DNA from: an uncultured Paraprevotella sp.
GTDB lineage: Bacteria > Bacteroidota > Bacteroidia > Bacteroidales > Bacteroidaceae
Assembly: GCA_944321975.1 (NCBI GenBank)
Contig: CALUNJ010000014.1
Span: forward strand, 1 to 40,380
Direction: 5' to 3'
Length of the DNA: 40,380 nt
The position numbers were made by a program, and so were the translations under genes. Below, piece after piece: positions 16,938 through 24,410 of this stretch. Each line of letters opens with the position of its first letter. Position 1 is the first letter of the stretch. The notes under the pieces were generated by a model. That model saw only the letters and a list, made by a program, of their open reading frames with translations. It did not search any database and was not told the DNA's origin.

Positions 16938-19389
16938 ATTTTTGCATGCGTGCGGCGTATTCCGACGGGCGGCAGCCGAATTCTTCGGTGAAACATTTGC
17001 TCATGTAGCTGGGCGTGCTGAACCCCACGGTTTCGGCAATTTCCGCCAGGCTCAGATTTCCTTCGAGTATCAGGTCGGCCGCTCTTTTCAGGCGGATGCT
17101 GCGGATGAACAGGCTGGGCGACTTGTCGAGCAGGGTGTTGAGTTTCTTGTACAGTCCGCTGCGTTCCATGCACAAGTCCTTGCTGAGCTGTTCCACCGAG
17201 TAACCCGGAGTGCTGATGTGCGCTTCAACGAGGGAAACGGCCTTGTTCAGGAATTCGCTGTCGGCCGGACTGATGGGAGGCTCTTCCTTGGGAGCCGGCA
17301 ATGTGCCGGCAGGATGACAGCCATATTGCCGTTCGTAGTTGTCGCAACGTTCGAGCAGGTTGCGGATGCGGAGCAACAGGATCTCTTCCTTGTGCCGGCG
17401 TTGGATGCGCTGTTGGGACAGGTACACGTAGAGCCACACGCCGAGCGCCACGATGGCCGAGGCCAGGAGGGCATAGGCCGCGTAGGCCGTGCGGGTGCGC
17501 CACCAAGGGGCGTGGATGACGAAATCCACTTCCGTGGGAGCACCTTCCCATTGGCCGGCGCGGGTAGAGGCCATGACCTGCAGTCTGTAGTTGCCAGGAG
17601 AGAGCAGGGCGAAGGAGAGGCGGAGGTTGCCTTTCCGGTCCACCATGCCGTTGTTCTTTTGCGCGTCGGCCACATACCAGGCTGAATCCTTTTCGTGAAT
17701 CAGCCGGTAGCGGTAGCAGGTGTGGGCGGGCCAGGCATAGTTCAGGGCCGAGAAGTGGAATCCGAGCGTGTTCTGGTCGTGGTCGAACTCGTAGTGTCTC
17801 ACGTAGGGAGGAGCTTGTGGCAACAAGGGGTGCCGGGCGGAGGAGTCGGCCGAGATCTCGACAGGCTGGCCGTGGAGCGTCAGCCCGGTCAGCAGCGGGC
17901 GGAAATGGTGAAGGGGGATCTCCACGCTGTCGGGGTGGAAGAATGTCCATCCGTCTACCCCTCCCATCAGGATGTGTCCGTCGGCCAGCACTTGTGCGTC
18001 CTGGTTGCGGTATTCTCCTTTTAGCGTGCCGTCTTCCTTGTGGTAGCTGGTAAAAAGGAGGGAGTCCGGACTTCCCTGGACGAGGATGCGCGAGATGCCA
18101 TAGCTGGTGGAAATCCACATCCGTCCTCTGCCGTCTTCGGTAATGGCATGGATGGAATTGTTGGACAAGCCGTCTTCCGTGTAATAGTTGCGGGGCTGTG
18201 CCTCTCCGGGCACGAAGAGCCGCAGCCCGTCTGAAGTGGCGGCCCATGTCCATCCCCGGCTGTCGGTGTACACGTCATTATACCCTCTTCCGCGGAAATT
18301 CTTTTGGTGGCGTGCTGGTGTGGCGTGCTTTTCCTGGAGCGGGCCGGGCAGGGGGAGCATGTCAGTCGAAGGGGCGGATGTGAAAGTGAAGCGTCCGGGA
18401 TGGACGTAAAGCAGGCCTTGGTTGCCGGTGCCCAGCCAGATGCCTTTTTGCCGGTCTTGGTAAATGGTGTTGATGTCGGCCTCCATTTCTGTGCCTTCAT
18501 CGGTCATGAGGGTGGACTGGAAGGTGTGTTCCCCCGTGCGGAGGTCTATTTCCCAAATGCCGTTCAGGCTGCTGATGTAGGCGGTGTGAGGGTCGGGCAC
18601 GATGAGGGTGTGCAGCGGGACGGTGGTGTCCATGAGGCGTCGCCACTGCCGTGTGCGGGGCGAGAAAGAGAAGAGGGCGGCCCGTTTCCCGGCGCGGATT
18701 TGGTAGAAATGCCCGTCGGGGGCTTTCACCACGAGCGAGGTGCGGTCGTACAAGGCGCGGCTTTCAGGAGGGTAGGCGGCGGACTGGTAGAGGAATTGCC
18801 CGCTGGAACGGGCGTGGCATCTCAGTGTGCCGGTGCTGAAGAACAGGTAGAGCCGCCCGTTGTCGGTTTCCACGTCTTGCAGGGTGCCTGCATCGGGGGG
18901 CAATGCCAGCCAGCGTCTGTTTTTCGTGTCCCACAATCCTTTGGATGTGACAAGCCACAGGGCCTTTTCGGAATCCAGGAACAGGTCGGTGACTTCTTCC
19001 GTGGCTCCCATGCGGCGGAACACGTCTGCGGGTTGTTTCAGATAGCGTTCGTGGCGCAGGTCAAGGCACCAGGCCTTTTTCCATTCTTTCACCCACAACA
19101 AGTCGTCTTCGCCCACGTAGACATGATAGGCGCCGGTGTAACTGGCCAGCGGGCATATGTCGGAGTCGCTGCGGTGGATGTAGCGGAATTGCATGCCGTC
19201 GTAGAGGTTGATGTTTCCGCGGGTGGTGAATACCATCCGCCCGTCTGGCAGTTGGAGGATGTGCTGCACCTGGTTGTCGCTCAGTCCGTCTTGTGCGTTC
19301 AGACGGGTAAACAGGTAGGGCATGGCCGGCAGGCTTTCTGGCCGGCAGGCCCAAAAGAAGGCGGACAGGAAGAGAAGAAAATTTTTCAT
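16924..19389 (-). CDS. Membrane-bound Reg_prop/Y_Y_Y sensor fused directly to an AraC domain (kinase-less HTCS-like regulator)
   Basis: The 821-aa protein begins with a signal sequence or first TM. A long periplasmic sensor (about 25-620) follows, made of Reg_prop blades (e.g. LSDNQVQHILQLPDGRMVF, IYQDRQKGIWLGTGNQGL, LSNNSIHAITEDGRGRMWIS) and ending in a Y_Y_Y domain with YRYRLIHEKDSAWY. One TM follows (about 633-656), then about 55 basic, coiled-coil-like residues. The C-terminal 110 residues are an AraC-type double HTH (SVEQLSKDLCMERSGLYKKL, ... EIAETVGFSTPSYMSKCFTEEFG). No HisKA, HATPase or receiver domain is present, whereas hybrid two-component regulators of this type are about 1300-1400 aa. 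It starts 5 nt after the cobC stop. The true start is the ATG at 19389, since the TTG 9 nt earlier adds only three residues. Confidence 0.9.
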   Translation of the reverse strand: MKNFLLFLSAFFWACRPESLPAMPYLFTRLNAQDGLSDNQVQHILQLPDGRMVFTTRGNINLYDGMQFRYIHRSDSDICPLASYTGAYHVYVGEDDLLWVKEWKKAWCLDLRHERYLKQPADVFRRMGATEEVTDLFLDSEKALWLVTSKGLWDTKNRRWLALPPDAGTLQDVETDNGRLYLFFSTGTLRCHARSSGQFLYQSAAYPPESRALYDRTSLVVKAPDGHFYQIRAGKRAALFSFSPRTRQWRRLMDTTVPLHTLIVPDPHTAYISSLNGIWEIDLRTGEHTFQSTLMTDEGTEMEADINTIYQDRQKGIWLGTGNQGLLYVHPGRFTFTSAPSTDMLPLPGPLQEKHATPARHQKNFRGRGYNDVYTDSRGWTWAATSDGLRLFVPGEAQPRNYYTEDGLSNNSIHAITEDGRGRMWISTSYGISRILVQGSPDSLLFTSYHKEDGTLKGEYRNQDAQVLADGHILMGGVDGWTFFHPDSVEIPLHHFRPLLTGLTLHGQPVEISADSSARHPLLPQAPPYVRHYEFDHDQNTLGFHFSALNYAWPAHTCYRYRLIHEKDSAWYVADAQKNNGMVDRKGNLRLSFALLSPGNYRLQVMASTRAGQWEGAPTEVDFVIHAPWWRTRTAYAAYALLASAIVALGVWLYVYLSQQRIQRRHKEEILLLRIRNLLERCDNYERQYGCHPAGTLPAPKEEPPISPADSEFLNKAVSLVEAHISTPGYSVEQLSKDLCMERSGLYKKLNTLLDKSPSLFIRSIRLKRAADLILEGNLSLAEIAETVGFSTPSYMSKCFTEEFGCRPSEYAARMQKSPKG

Positions 19390-19394
19390 GGACG

Positions 19395-19922
19395 TCAAAG
19401 GTTGATTTTAACGACTCCGCCATAAGGCGTCAAGTGTTCAAAGCCTTTTTCTACCGGAATATCCCCGGCGTAGGCTCTGGCGCAGACCAACACTCCTCCA
19501 TGGGCGAAGATGGCTATGCGGTGTAAGGGTTGCCGGCGCAACTCATCCAAGAAAGCTGCCACACGGGCATAGAGCTGGCGGAAAGATTCTCCGCCGGTGG
19601 CGGGCTGGTTCAGGTAGTCGTCATACCACGTTTGCAGCCGTTCGTCCGTGATGTCGTCGAAACGTTGCATTTCCCATTCGCCCATGTTCATTTCTTTGAG
19701 CCGTGCGTCGCGGACGGCTTGGGGAAACCCGCAATATGCGGCCAGTTTGGCTGCACGGCTGAGCGGGCTGGTGTAGATGCGGTCGAACGTCAGTCCGCGC
19801 AACCGTAGCCTGGTGGCTGTGGCTTCCTGCCTGAAGGAGGGTTTGAGCGCCACGTCCGTGAAACCATAACAAGTGCCTTTGGGAACGTTGACCGAAGTGT
19901 GTCTGATGAGGTAGATTTCCAT
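19395..19922 (-). CDS. cobC: Alpha-ribazole phosphatase (histidine phosphatase family)
   Basis: The 175-aa protein opens MEIYLIRHTSVNVPKGTCYG. It has the RHT/RHG phosphohistidine motif (His8), the YTSPLSRA and KEMNMGEWE segments and a second catalytic His in IFAHGGVL. This is the layout of CobC/phosphoglycerate-mutase-like phosphatases. In context with cobUTS it should remove the 5'-phosphate from alpha-ribazole-phosphate or from adenosylcobalamin-5'-phosphate. It is last of the cob genes, 18 nt after cobS and 5 nt before the regulator. Confidence 0.88.
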   Translation of the reverse strand: MEIYLIRHTSVNVPKGTCYGFTDVALKPSFRQEATATRLRLRGLTFDRIYTSPLSRAAKLAAYCGFPQAVRDARLKEMNMGEWEMQRFDDITDERLQTWYDDYLNQPATGGESFRQLYARVAAFLDELRRQPLHRIAIFAHGGVLVCARAYAGDIPVEKGFEHLTPYGGVVKINL

Positions 19923-19940
19923 GATGAAATGTTTAAAGTG

Positions 19941-20714
19941 CTATGATAGGTGGGATAAGCCGACGGCCGAAAGGTAGAAACTCAGTTCGCAAAGCAGGAA
20001 CATGGCACCGCAGCAGTCGCCCGTGTAGCAACCGATCCGCCGTTTCAGATAGGTGGCGAAAAGAAGTTCCGCGAGAGGCGGAAAAAGAAAAGCCCCGAAC
20101 GGGAACGGACCGGGCGAAGCCGCCAGGAAAGCCAGGGCCGGAGCCAAGGCCACGAGGCAGCGCAAGGCATGAGCCCCCGTGGCACGGGCATCCCATGTGG
20201 AGTAGACCACGCCCGCTTTGGCTCCCTCTGCCGTGCGCCCGTAGGGGAGCTGGCGGATGATGAAACCGGCACAGGCCTTGCCGTAGATGTCTGCCGCGAA
20301 AATGGAGGCCGGAGCATGGGGCAATGCCGGCATCAGGCTGACGAGCAAGCCGGTGTGGAAAATGAGTCCCAACACGCCATACGTGCCGATGCGGGAGTCT
20401 TTCATGATGGACAGGACGCGGTCGCGTGTCGTGCCGCCGCCGAATCCGTCGCAGCAGTCTGCCAGTCCGTCTTCGTGAAGCGCGCCGGTGAGCAGCATTC
20501 GTGTGCCTATGGCCAGTAAGGCGGCCGTCGTGGGCGGAACCCATGTGGTTCCCCACCAGTAGACTGCGGCCATCGCGCCTCCCGTGAGCCATCCGGCAAA
20601 CGGCCAATAGTCTACCACATGTTTGAAGCATTCGGCATTTACTTGCTTGATGCGCCAGAAAGGGAGGCGGGTGAAAAACATCAGTGCGGCCAATAGGCGG
20701 TCTGTCATAGGCAT
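19941..20714 (-). CDS. cobS: Adenosylcobinamide-GDP ribazoletransferase (cobalamin-5'-phosphate synthase)
   Basis: CobS joins AdoCbi-GDP with alpha-ribazole(-phosphate) in the inner membrane to close the lower loop of vitamin B12. The 257-aa product has several TM helices and the family's acidic motif LHEDGLADCCDGFGGG (about residues 75-90), followed by KDSRIGTYGV. The N-terminus LLAALMFFTRLPFWR is typical. Two ATGs, 20714 and 20708, are possible. I use the first, which leaves 8 nt after cobT. Confidence 0.93.
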   Translation of the reverse strand: MPMTDRLLAALMFFTRLPFWRIKQVNAECFKHVVDYWPFAGWLTGGAMAAVYWWGTTWVPPTTAALLAIGTRMLLTGALHEDGLADCCDGFGGGTTRDRVLSIMKDSRIGTYGVLGLIFHTGLLVSLMPALPHAPASIFAADIYGKACAGFIIRQLPYGRTAEGAKAGVVYSTWDARATGAHALRCLVALAPALAFLAASPGPFPFGAFLFPPLAELLFATYLKRRIGCYTGDCCGAMFLLCELSFYLSAVGLSHLS

Positions 20715-20722
20715 GCGCGGGC

Positions 20723-21790
20723 TTAAAAGTACTTGGTGATATGGGCGTTGTCGAAATTGTTCATCTCGTTGATCATGCGCAAGGCTGATTCCACAATGGG
20801 ATAGGCACAGAGCGCGCCTGTGCCTTCGCCGAGGCGCAGGCCGAGCCGGAGCAGCCCGTGTGCGTGGAGCGAGTCGAGCAGCAGGCGGTGTCCGGCTTCG
20901 TCGCCCTCGTGGCAGAATACGGCATAGGAACGCACGGCCGGCTGGATGTGTGTGGCCATTAGCATGCAGGCCGTCATGATGAAGCCGTCCACGAGAATCA
21001 CCATGCCAAGTTCGGCGGCACGCAGCATGGCTCCCACGGCCGCTACCATTTCGAATCCTCCGAAACGGCACATCACGTTTTCATGGAAAGCCATAGCCTT
21101 CCCCCGGTAGGTCGCTGGCGGGGCGTTGTGGAAGTTCCGGACCGCGGTTTGCAGCACTTGGAGCTTGTGGCGGATGCCTTCGGGGTTGAGCCCCGCTCCC
21201 GCACCCACGCATCGGTCCAGGGGAATGTCCGCGAGCAGGTGCATCCACACCGCCGACGGCGAAGTGTTTCCGATGCCCATTTCCCCGATGCCGACCACGT
21301 TGCACCCCCGTGCGTGGCAGTCGGAAACCATTTGTGCCCCGATGTCAAGGCAGCGGTCGGCTTCTTCGGGTGTCATGGCGGGAGCGTCAAGGAAGTTGCG
21401 GGTGCCGTGCGCGATTTTCCGGTTGATGATATCCGGGTAGGGACTCAGGTCGTGGTCTACGCCCATGTCGACGAGTTGCAGTTCGAATCCGTGTTGGCGG
21501 CAGAACATGTTCACGCCGCCGCCCCCGTGGCTGAAATTGATCATTTGTTGCCACGTGATTTCGCGGGGCGACACGCTCACCCCTTCTTGCTCGATGCCGT
21601 GGTCGGCTCCGAAAAGCAAGTGGCAGGGATGGTTGAGCGACGGGCAGAGTGTCTGTTGGATGAGGCCGATCTGCAGGGCAAGTTCTTCCAGCCGCCCCAT
21701 GGAGCCTTTGGGCTTGTTCAGGTGGTCTATTTTTTCTTGCAAGGCGGAGCGAAGGGCTTCGTCTGGAGGGGATATATGAAATGTTTTCAT
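20723..21790 (-). CDS. cobT: Nicotinate-nucleotide-dimethylbenzimidazole phosphoribosyltransferase
   Basis: The 355-aa cytoplasmic enzyme makes alpha-ribazole-5'-phosphate from the lower-ligand base and nicotinate mononucleotide. It carries LNKPKGSMGRLEELA near the N-terminus, LFGADHGI-x-x-EGVS (about 65-80), GEMGIGNTSPSAV (about 170) and, near the C-terminus, LRLGEGTGA with the catalytic Glu. Length agrees with the family (about 350 aa). It starts 5 nt after cobU, so the two are tightly coupled. Confidence 0.96.
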   Translation of the reverse strand: MKTFHISPPDEALRSALQEKIDHLNKPKGSMGRLEELALQIGLIQQTLCPSLNHPCHLLFGADHGIEQEGVSVSPREITWQQMINFSHGGGGVNMFCRQHGFELQLVDMGVDHDLSPYPDIINRKIAHGTRNFLDAPAMTPEEADRCLDIGAQMVSDCHARGCNVVGIGEMGIGNTSPSAVWMHLLADIPLDRCVGAGAGLNPEGIRHKLQVLQTAVRNFHNAPPATYRGKAMAFHENVMCRFGGFEMVAAVGAMLRAAELGMVILVDGFIMTACMLMATHIQPAVRSYAVFCHEGDEAGHRLLLDSLHAHGLLRLGLRLGEGTGALCAYPIVESALRMINEMNNFDNAHITKYF

Positions 21791-21795
21791 GTCGT

Positions 21796-22374
21796 TTATT
21801 TGATTTTTACGGGAATCCCGCTCACCATCAGGTAGACTTCATCCGCCTGGCGGGCGACAAATTGGTTGGTCCATCCCAGCAAGTCTGTGAAACGGCGCTG
21901 CACTTCGTGGGTAGATACTCCCCCCATGCCGATTTCATTGGTCACGAAAATGAATGTTGCTTCTTGGGCTGTAAACTGCATGAATTCGTCCTTGATGGCT
22001 TGCAAGGTTTCGTCTACTTGCCGGATGCCGGCCCGTGCCTGCCGGCTTTCTGCGGTTTCGCCGTCGTCGGGAGCCGGATATTCCGGTCGCGTACGATGGT
22101 CGAAGAAAAAGTTGGTGGCCCAAAGCGTCACGCAGTCTATCAACACGGTTTGGCCTTTCAGGTTGTGGCGGCTCAGGTGTTTTTCCTCTTCGATGTTGGT
22201 CCATTGCGGGCCGCGTCGTTCGCGGTGGATTTTCACTCTTTGCCGGAATTCTTCGTCCCAGATGTGTGCCGTTGCCAGGTAAACGGGTGTGGGGGAGAAG
22301 CTGAGCGCAAGCTGTTCGGCATAAATGCTTTTTCCGGAGCGTTCCCCTCCGGTAATCAGGATGATTTTCTTCAT
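21796..22374 (-). CDS. cobU: Bifunctional adenosylcobinamide kinase/adenosylcobinamide-phosphate guanylyltransferase
   Basis: The 192-aa P-loop enzyme phosphorylates adenosylcobinamide and then transfers GMP. It opens MKKIILITGGERSGKSIYAE (Walker A GGERSGKS), has IHRERRGPQW with the guanylylated His, the IDCVTLW strand and VTNEIGMGG. It is first in the order cobU-cobT-cobS-cobC. I see no B12 riboswitch in the 143 nt before it. A TAATTTTG box lies only 4 nt before the ATG, so either the transcript is nearly leaderless or transcription comes from elsewhere. Confidence 0.95.
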   Translation of the reverse strand: MKKIILITGGERSGKSIYAEQLALSFSPTPVYLATAHIWDEEFRQRVKIHRERRGPQWTNIEEEKHLSRHNLKGQTVLIDCVTLWATNFFFDHRTRPEYPAPDDGETAESRQARAGIRQVDETLQAIKDEFMQFTAQEATFIFVTNEIGMGGVSTHEVQRRFTDLLGWTNQFVARQADEVYLMVSGIPVKIK

Positions 22375-22378
22375 ACTG

Positions 22379-22386
22379 CAAAATTA
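22379..22386 (-). promoter_or_regulatory. Possible -7 box directly before cobU
   Basis: TAATTTTG on the minus strand matches TAnnTTTG but ends 4 nt before the cobU ATG. If used, the mRNA would be essentially leaderless. No -33 element is evident. Confidence 0.3.
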
Positions 22387-22462
22387 GTCAAAGATTTCTG
22401 ATTGGCGTAGGAAAGTGGTAGGAAAATCAGAATCCGCGTCGTGCCGTTAGTGGAGTAAACGA

Positions 22463-22497
22463 CCCCGCCGGAGCGCCATACTGGCGTTCCGGCGGGG
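22463..22497 (-). terminator. Terminator of the Phe/Tyr operon
   Basis: A 15-bp GC-rich stem (22463-22477 with 22483-22497, one G-T pair, 5-nt loop) lies 20 nt past the tyrA stop. On the minus strand it is followed by TCGTTTACT, a short T-tract. It separates the Phe/Tyr operon from cobU. Confidence 0.6.
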
Positions 22498-22517
22498 AAG
22501 GGGACTGGTTGTGAGAC

Positions 22518-23291
22518 TCATTTTATGTTTTCCCGGATGCGGGTGAGATAGGCGTTGAGTGCCTCTTCGTCGCGTGCGTCGATGATATCGATGAGTCCTT
22601 TCAGTTCTTTCCGGATGCGTTCCACATGGCTTTTGGTGCGTGGGTTGAAGAGGATTTCACGCAGCAGGCAGTCGTCTTCGCTCAGTACGCCTTGTGCGAT
22701 TTTCAGGTGGCGTTTGAAGGTGGTGCCCGGCGCGTCCTGGTGCTTCATCACGGCGGCAAACACAAAGGTGGATACGAATGGGATGCTGAGGGAGTAGGCC
22801 ATGGTTTCGTCGTGTTCGTCGAAAGAATATTCGCACACGTGCAGTCCGAGGCGGGTGTACAAGTCGCGGAAGAAAATCCGCCCCATGTAGTCGCCTTCGT
22901 TGATGACGATGGCGTTTTCATGGCTCAGGCTGCCCAGGTTGGCAAATGTGGGGCCGAACATGGGATGAGTGCTGACGTAGCGCATGCCTGTGCTTTCGTA
23001 GAAGTCTTTGAATCCGGTCTTGACCGACGAGATGTCGCTCAGGATGCAGTCTTTCGGCAGAAGAGGGATTACCTGCCGAAACACATCCAACGTGTATTTC
23101 AGCGTGACGGCATTGATGACCAGTTCGGGACGGAACGTGCTGATTTCATCAGTCGAGGTGAATCGTTGCGTGTTGTACATGAAGCGCAAGCGTTTTGCGT
23201 CGATGTCATACACGGCCGTTTCATGTTCGAAACTCAGCAAGTCCACGAAGAAAGAACCCATTTTCCCGGCTCCGAGGATCAGTATTTTCAT
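22518..23291 (-). CDS. tyrA: Prephenate dehydrogenase
   Basis: The 257-aa NAD(P)-dependent enzyme converts prephenate to 4-hydroxyphenylpyruvate in tyrosine synthesis. It opens MKILILGAGKMGSFFVDLL (Rossmann GxGxxG) and has LSDISSVKTGF and VSTHPMFGPTF, the conserved HPMFGP active-site segment. There is no chorismate mutase or ACT domain; the mutase is fused to the DAHP synthase next door. It is the last gene of the operon, 21 nt after the DAHP synthase. Confidence 0.93.
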   Translation of the reverse strand: MKILILGAGKMGSFFVDLLSFEHETAVYDIDAKRLRFMYNTQRFTSTDEISTFRPELVINAVTLKYTLDVFRQVIPLLPKDCILSDISSVKTGFKDFYESTGMRYVSTHPMFGPTFANLGSLSHENAIVINEGDYMGRIFFRDLYTRLGLHVCEYSFDEHDETMAYSLSIPFVSTFVFAAVMKHQDAPGTTFKRHLKIAQGVLSEDDCLLREILFNPRTKSHVERIRKELKGLIDIIDARDEEALNAYLTRIRENIK

Positions 23292-23312
23292 TTTCCGTGA
23301 GGCTTATGGGGG

Positions 23313-24386
23313 TTATTTATTAATGAGTTCCATTTGCTGGCGTACGCTTTCTTCATGGATGGTCTCGAAGATTTTCCTTACGAAATCGGCATCCATGCCA
23401 CACAGCGAGCCTTGTGCGCCGCGTTTGTCGAGAATCTCGGAGTAGCGTCCGGTCTGTACGACGGCCATGTTGTGCTCTTTCTTGTAGGTGGCAATCTCGC
23501 GGCTGATGCGCATCCGGCGGGTCAACAGTTCCATGAGGTCGTTGTCCAGCGTGTCGATTTGTTTGCGCAGCGCGGAGAGGCTTTCGGTAGTTTCCACGTT
23601 TTCGCGGATCACCAGTCGGTCGAGGATGAAGTCGAGCACTTCGGGGAGCACCTGTTGTTTGGCGTCGCTCCATGCGCTGTCCGGGTTGCAGTGGCTTTCC
23701 ACGATGAGCCCGCGGAAGCCCATGTCCATGGCCTGTTGGCACAACGGGGCGATCAGGTCGCGGCGGCCGCCGATGTGGCTGGGGTCGCAGATGATGGGCA
23801 GTTCGGGATGGCGGCGGTGCAGTTCGATGGGGATGTGCCACATGGGGGCGTTGCGGTAGATCTTTTGGTCGATGCTGGAGAATCCCCGGTGTATGGCTCC
23901 AAGGCGCGTGATGCCTGCTCCGTTGATGCGCTCCAGCGCGCCAATCCACAGTTCAATGTCCGGGTTTACGGGATTTTTCACCAGGACGGGGATGTCCGCT
24001 CCTTTGAGCGAGTCGGCGATTTCCTGCATGGCAAAGGGGTTGGCGGTGGTGCGGGCGCCGATCCACAGCAAGTCAATGCCGGCGTTGAGGGCGGCTTCCA
24101 CGTGTTTGGGCATGGCCACCTCGGTGGCCGTGAGCATGCCTGTTTCCGCTTTCACCCGTTGCAGCCAGGGCAGGGCGGCTTCGCCCATGCCTTCGAATCC
24201 ACCGGGTTTGGTGCGGGGCTTCCACACGCCGGCGCGGAAGATTTTGCATCCCCGTCCGGCCAGCTGGCGGGCGGTGTTCATGACTTGTTCCTCGGTTTCG
24301 GCACTGCACGGGCCGGCGATGACGAGGGGTCGCTTGTTCTCATCTACTCCCGGAATGTTCAGGGGAGAAAGTCGTAAGTCGTCCAT
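23313..24386 (-). CDS. Bifunctional DAHP synthase / chorismate mutase
   Basis: The 357-aa fusion has an N-terminal type I-beta DAHP synthase (about 1-255: VIAGPCSAE, FRAGVWKPRTKPGGFEG, WIGARTTANP, the metal-binding ICDPSHIGGRR and ESHCNPDSAWSDAKQ) and a C-terminal AroQ chorismate mutase (about 265-350: LRKQIDTLDNDLMELLTRRM). It thus supplies both the first shikimate-pathway step and the branch-point step to prephenate. There is no separate regulatory domain, although the mutase part may confer feedback sensing as in other fusions. It starts 24 nt after the aminotransferase. Confidence 0.95.
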   Translation of the reverse strand: MDDLRLSPLNIPGVDENKRPLVIAGPCSAETEEQVMNTARQLAGRGCKIFRAGVWKPRTKPGGFEGMGEAALPWLQRVKAETGMLTATEVAMPKHVEAALNAGIDLLWIGARTTANPFAMQEIADSLKGADIPVLVKNPVNPDIELWIGALERINGAGITRLGAIHRGFSSIDQKIYRNAPMWHIPIELHRRHPELPIICDPSHIGGRRDLIAPLCQQAMDMGFRGLIVESHCNPDSAWSDAKQQVLPEVLDFILDRLVIRENVETTESLSALRKQIDTLDNDLMELLTRRMRISREIATYKKEHNMAVVQTGRYSEILDKRGAQGSLCGMDADFVRKIFETIHEESVRQQMELINK

Positions 24387-24410
24387 ATCGTTAGTGTTTG
24401 TCGGAATGAA

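Noticed and set aside
22375-22517. Possible cobalamin riboswitch upstream of cobU
   Set aside because: The gap is too short for the full structure, contains the tyrA terminator, and I could not find a B12-box-like motif.
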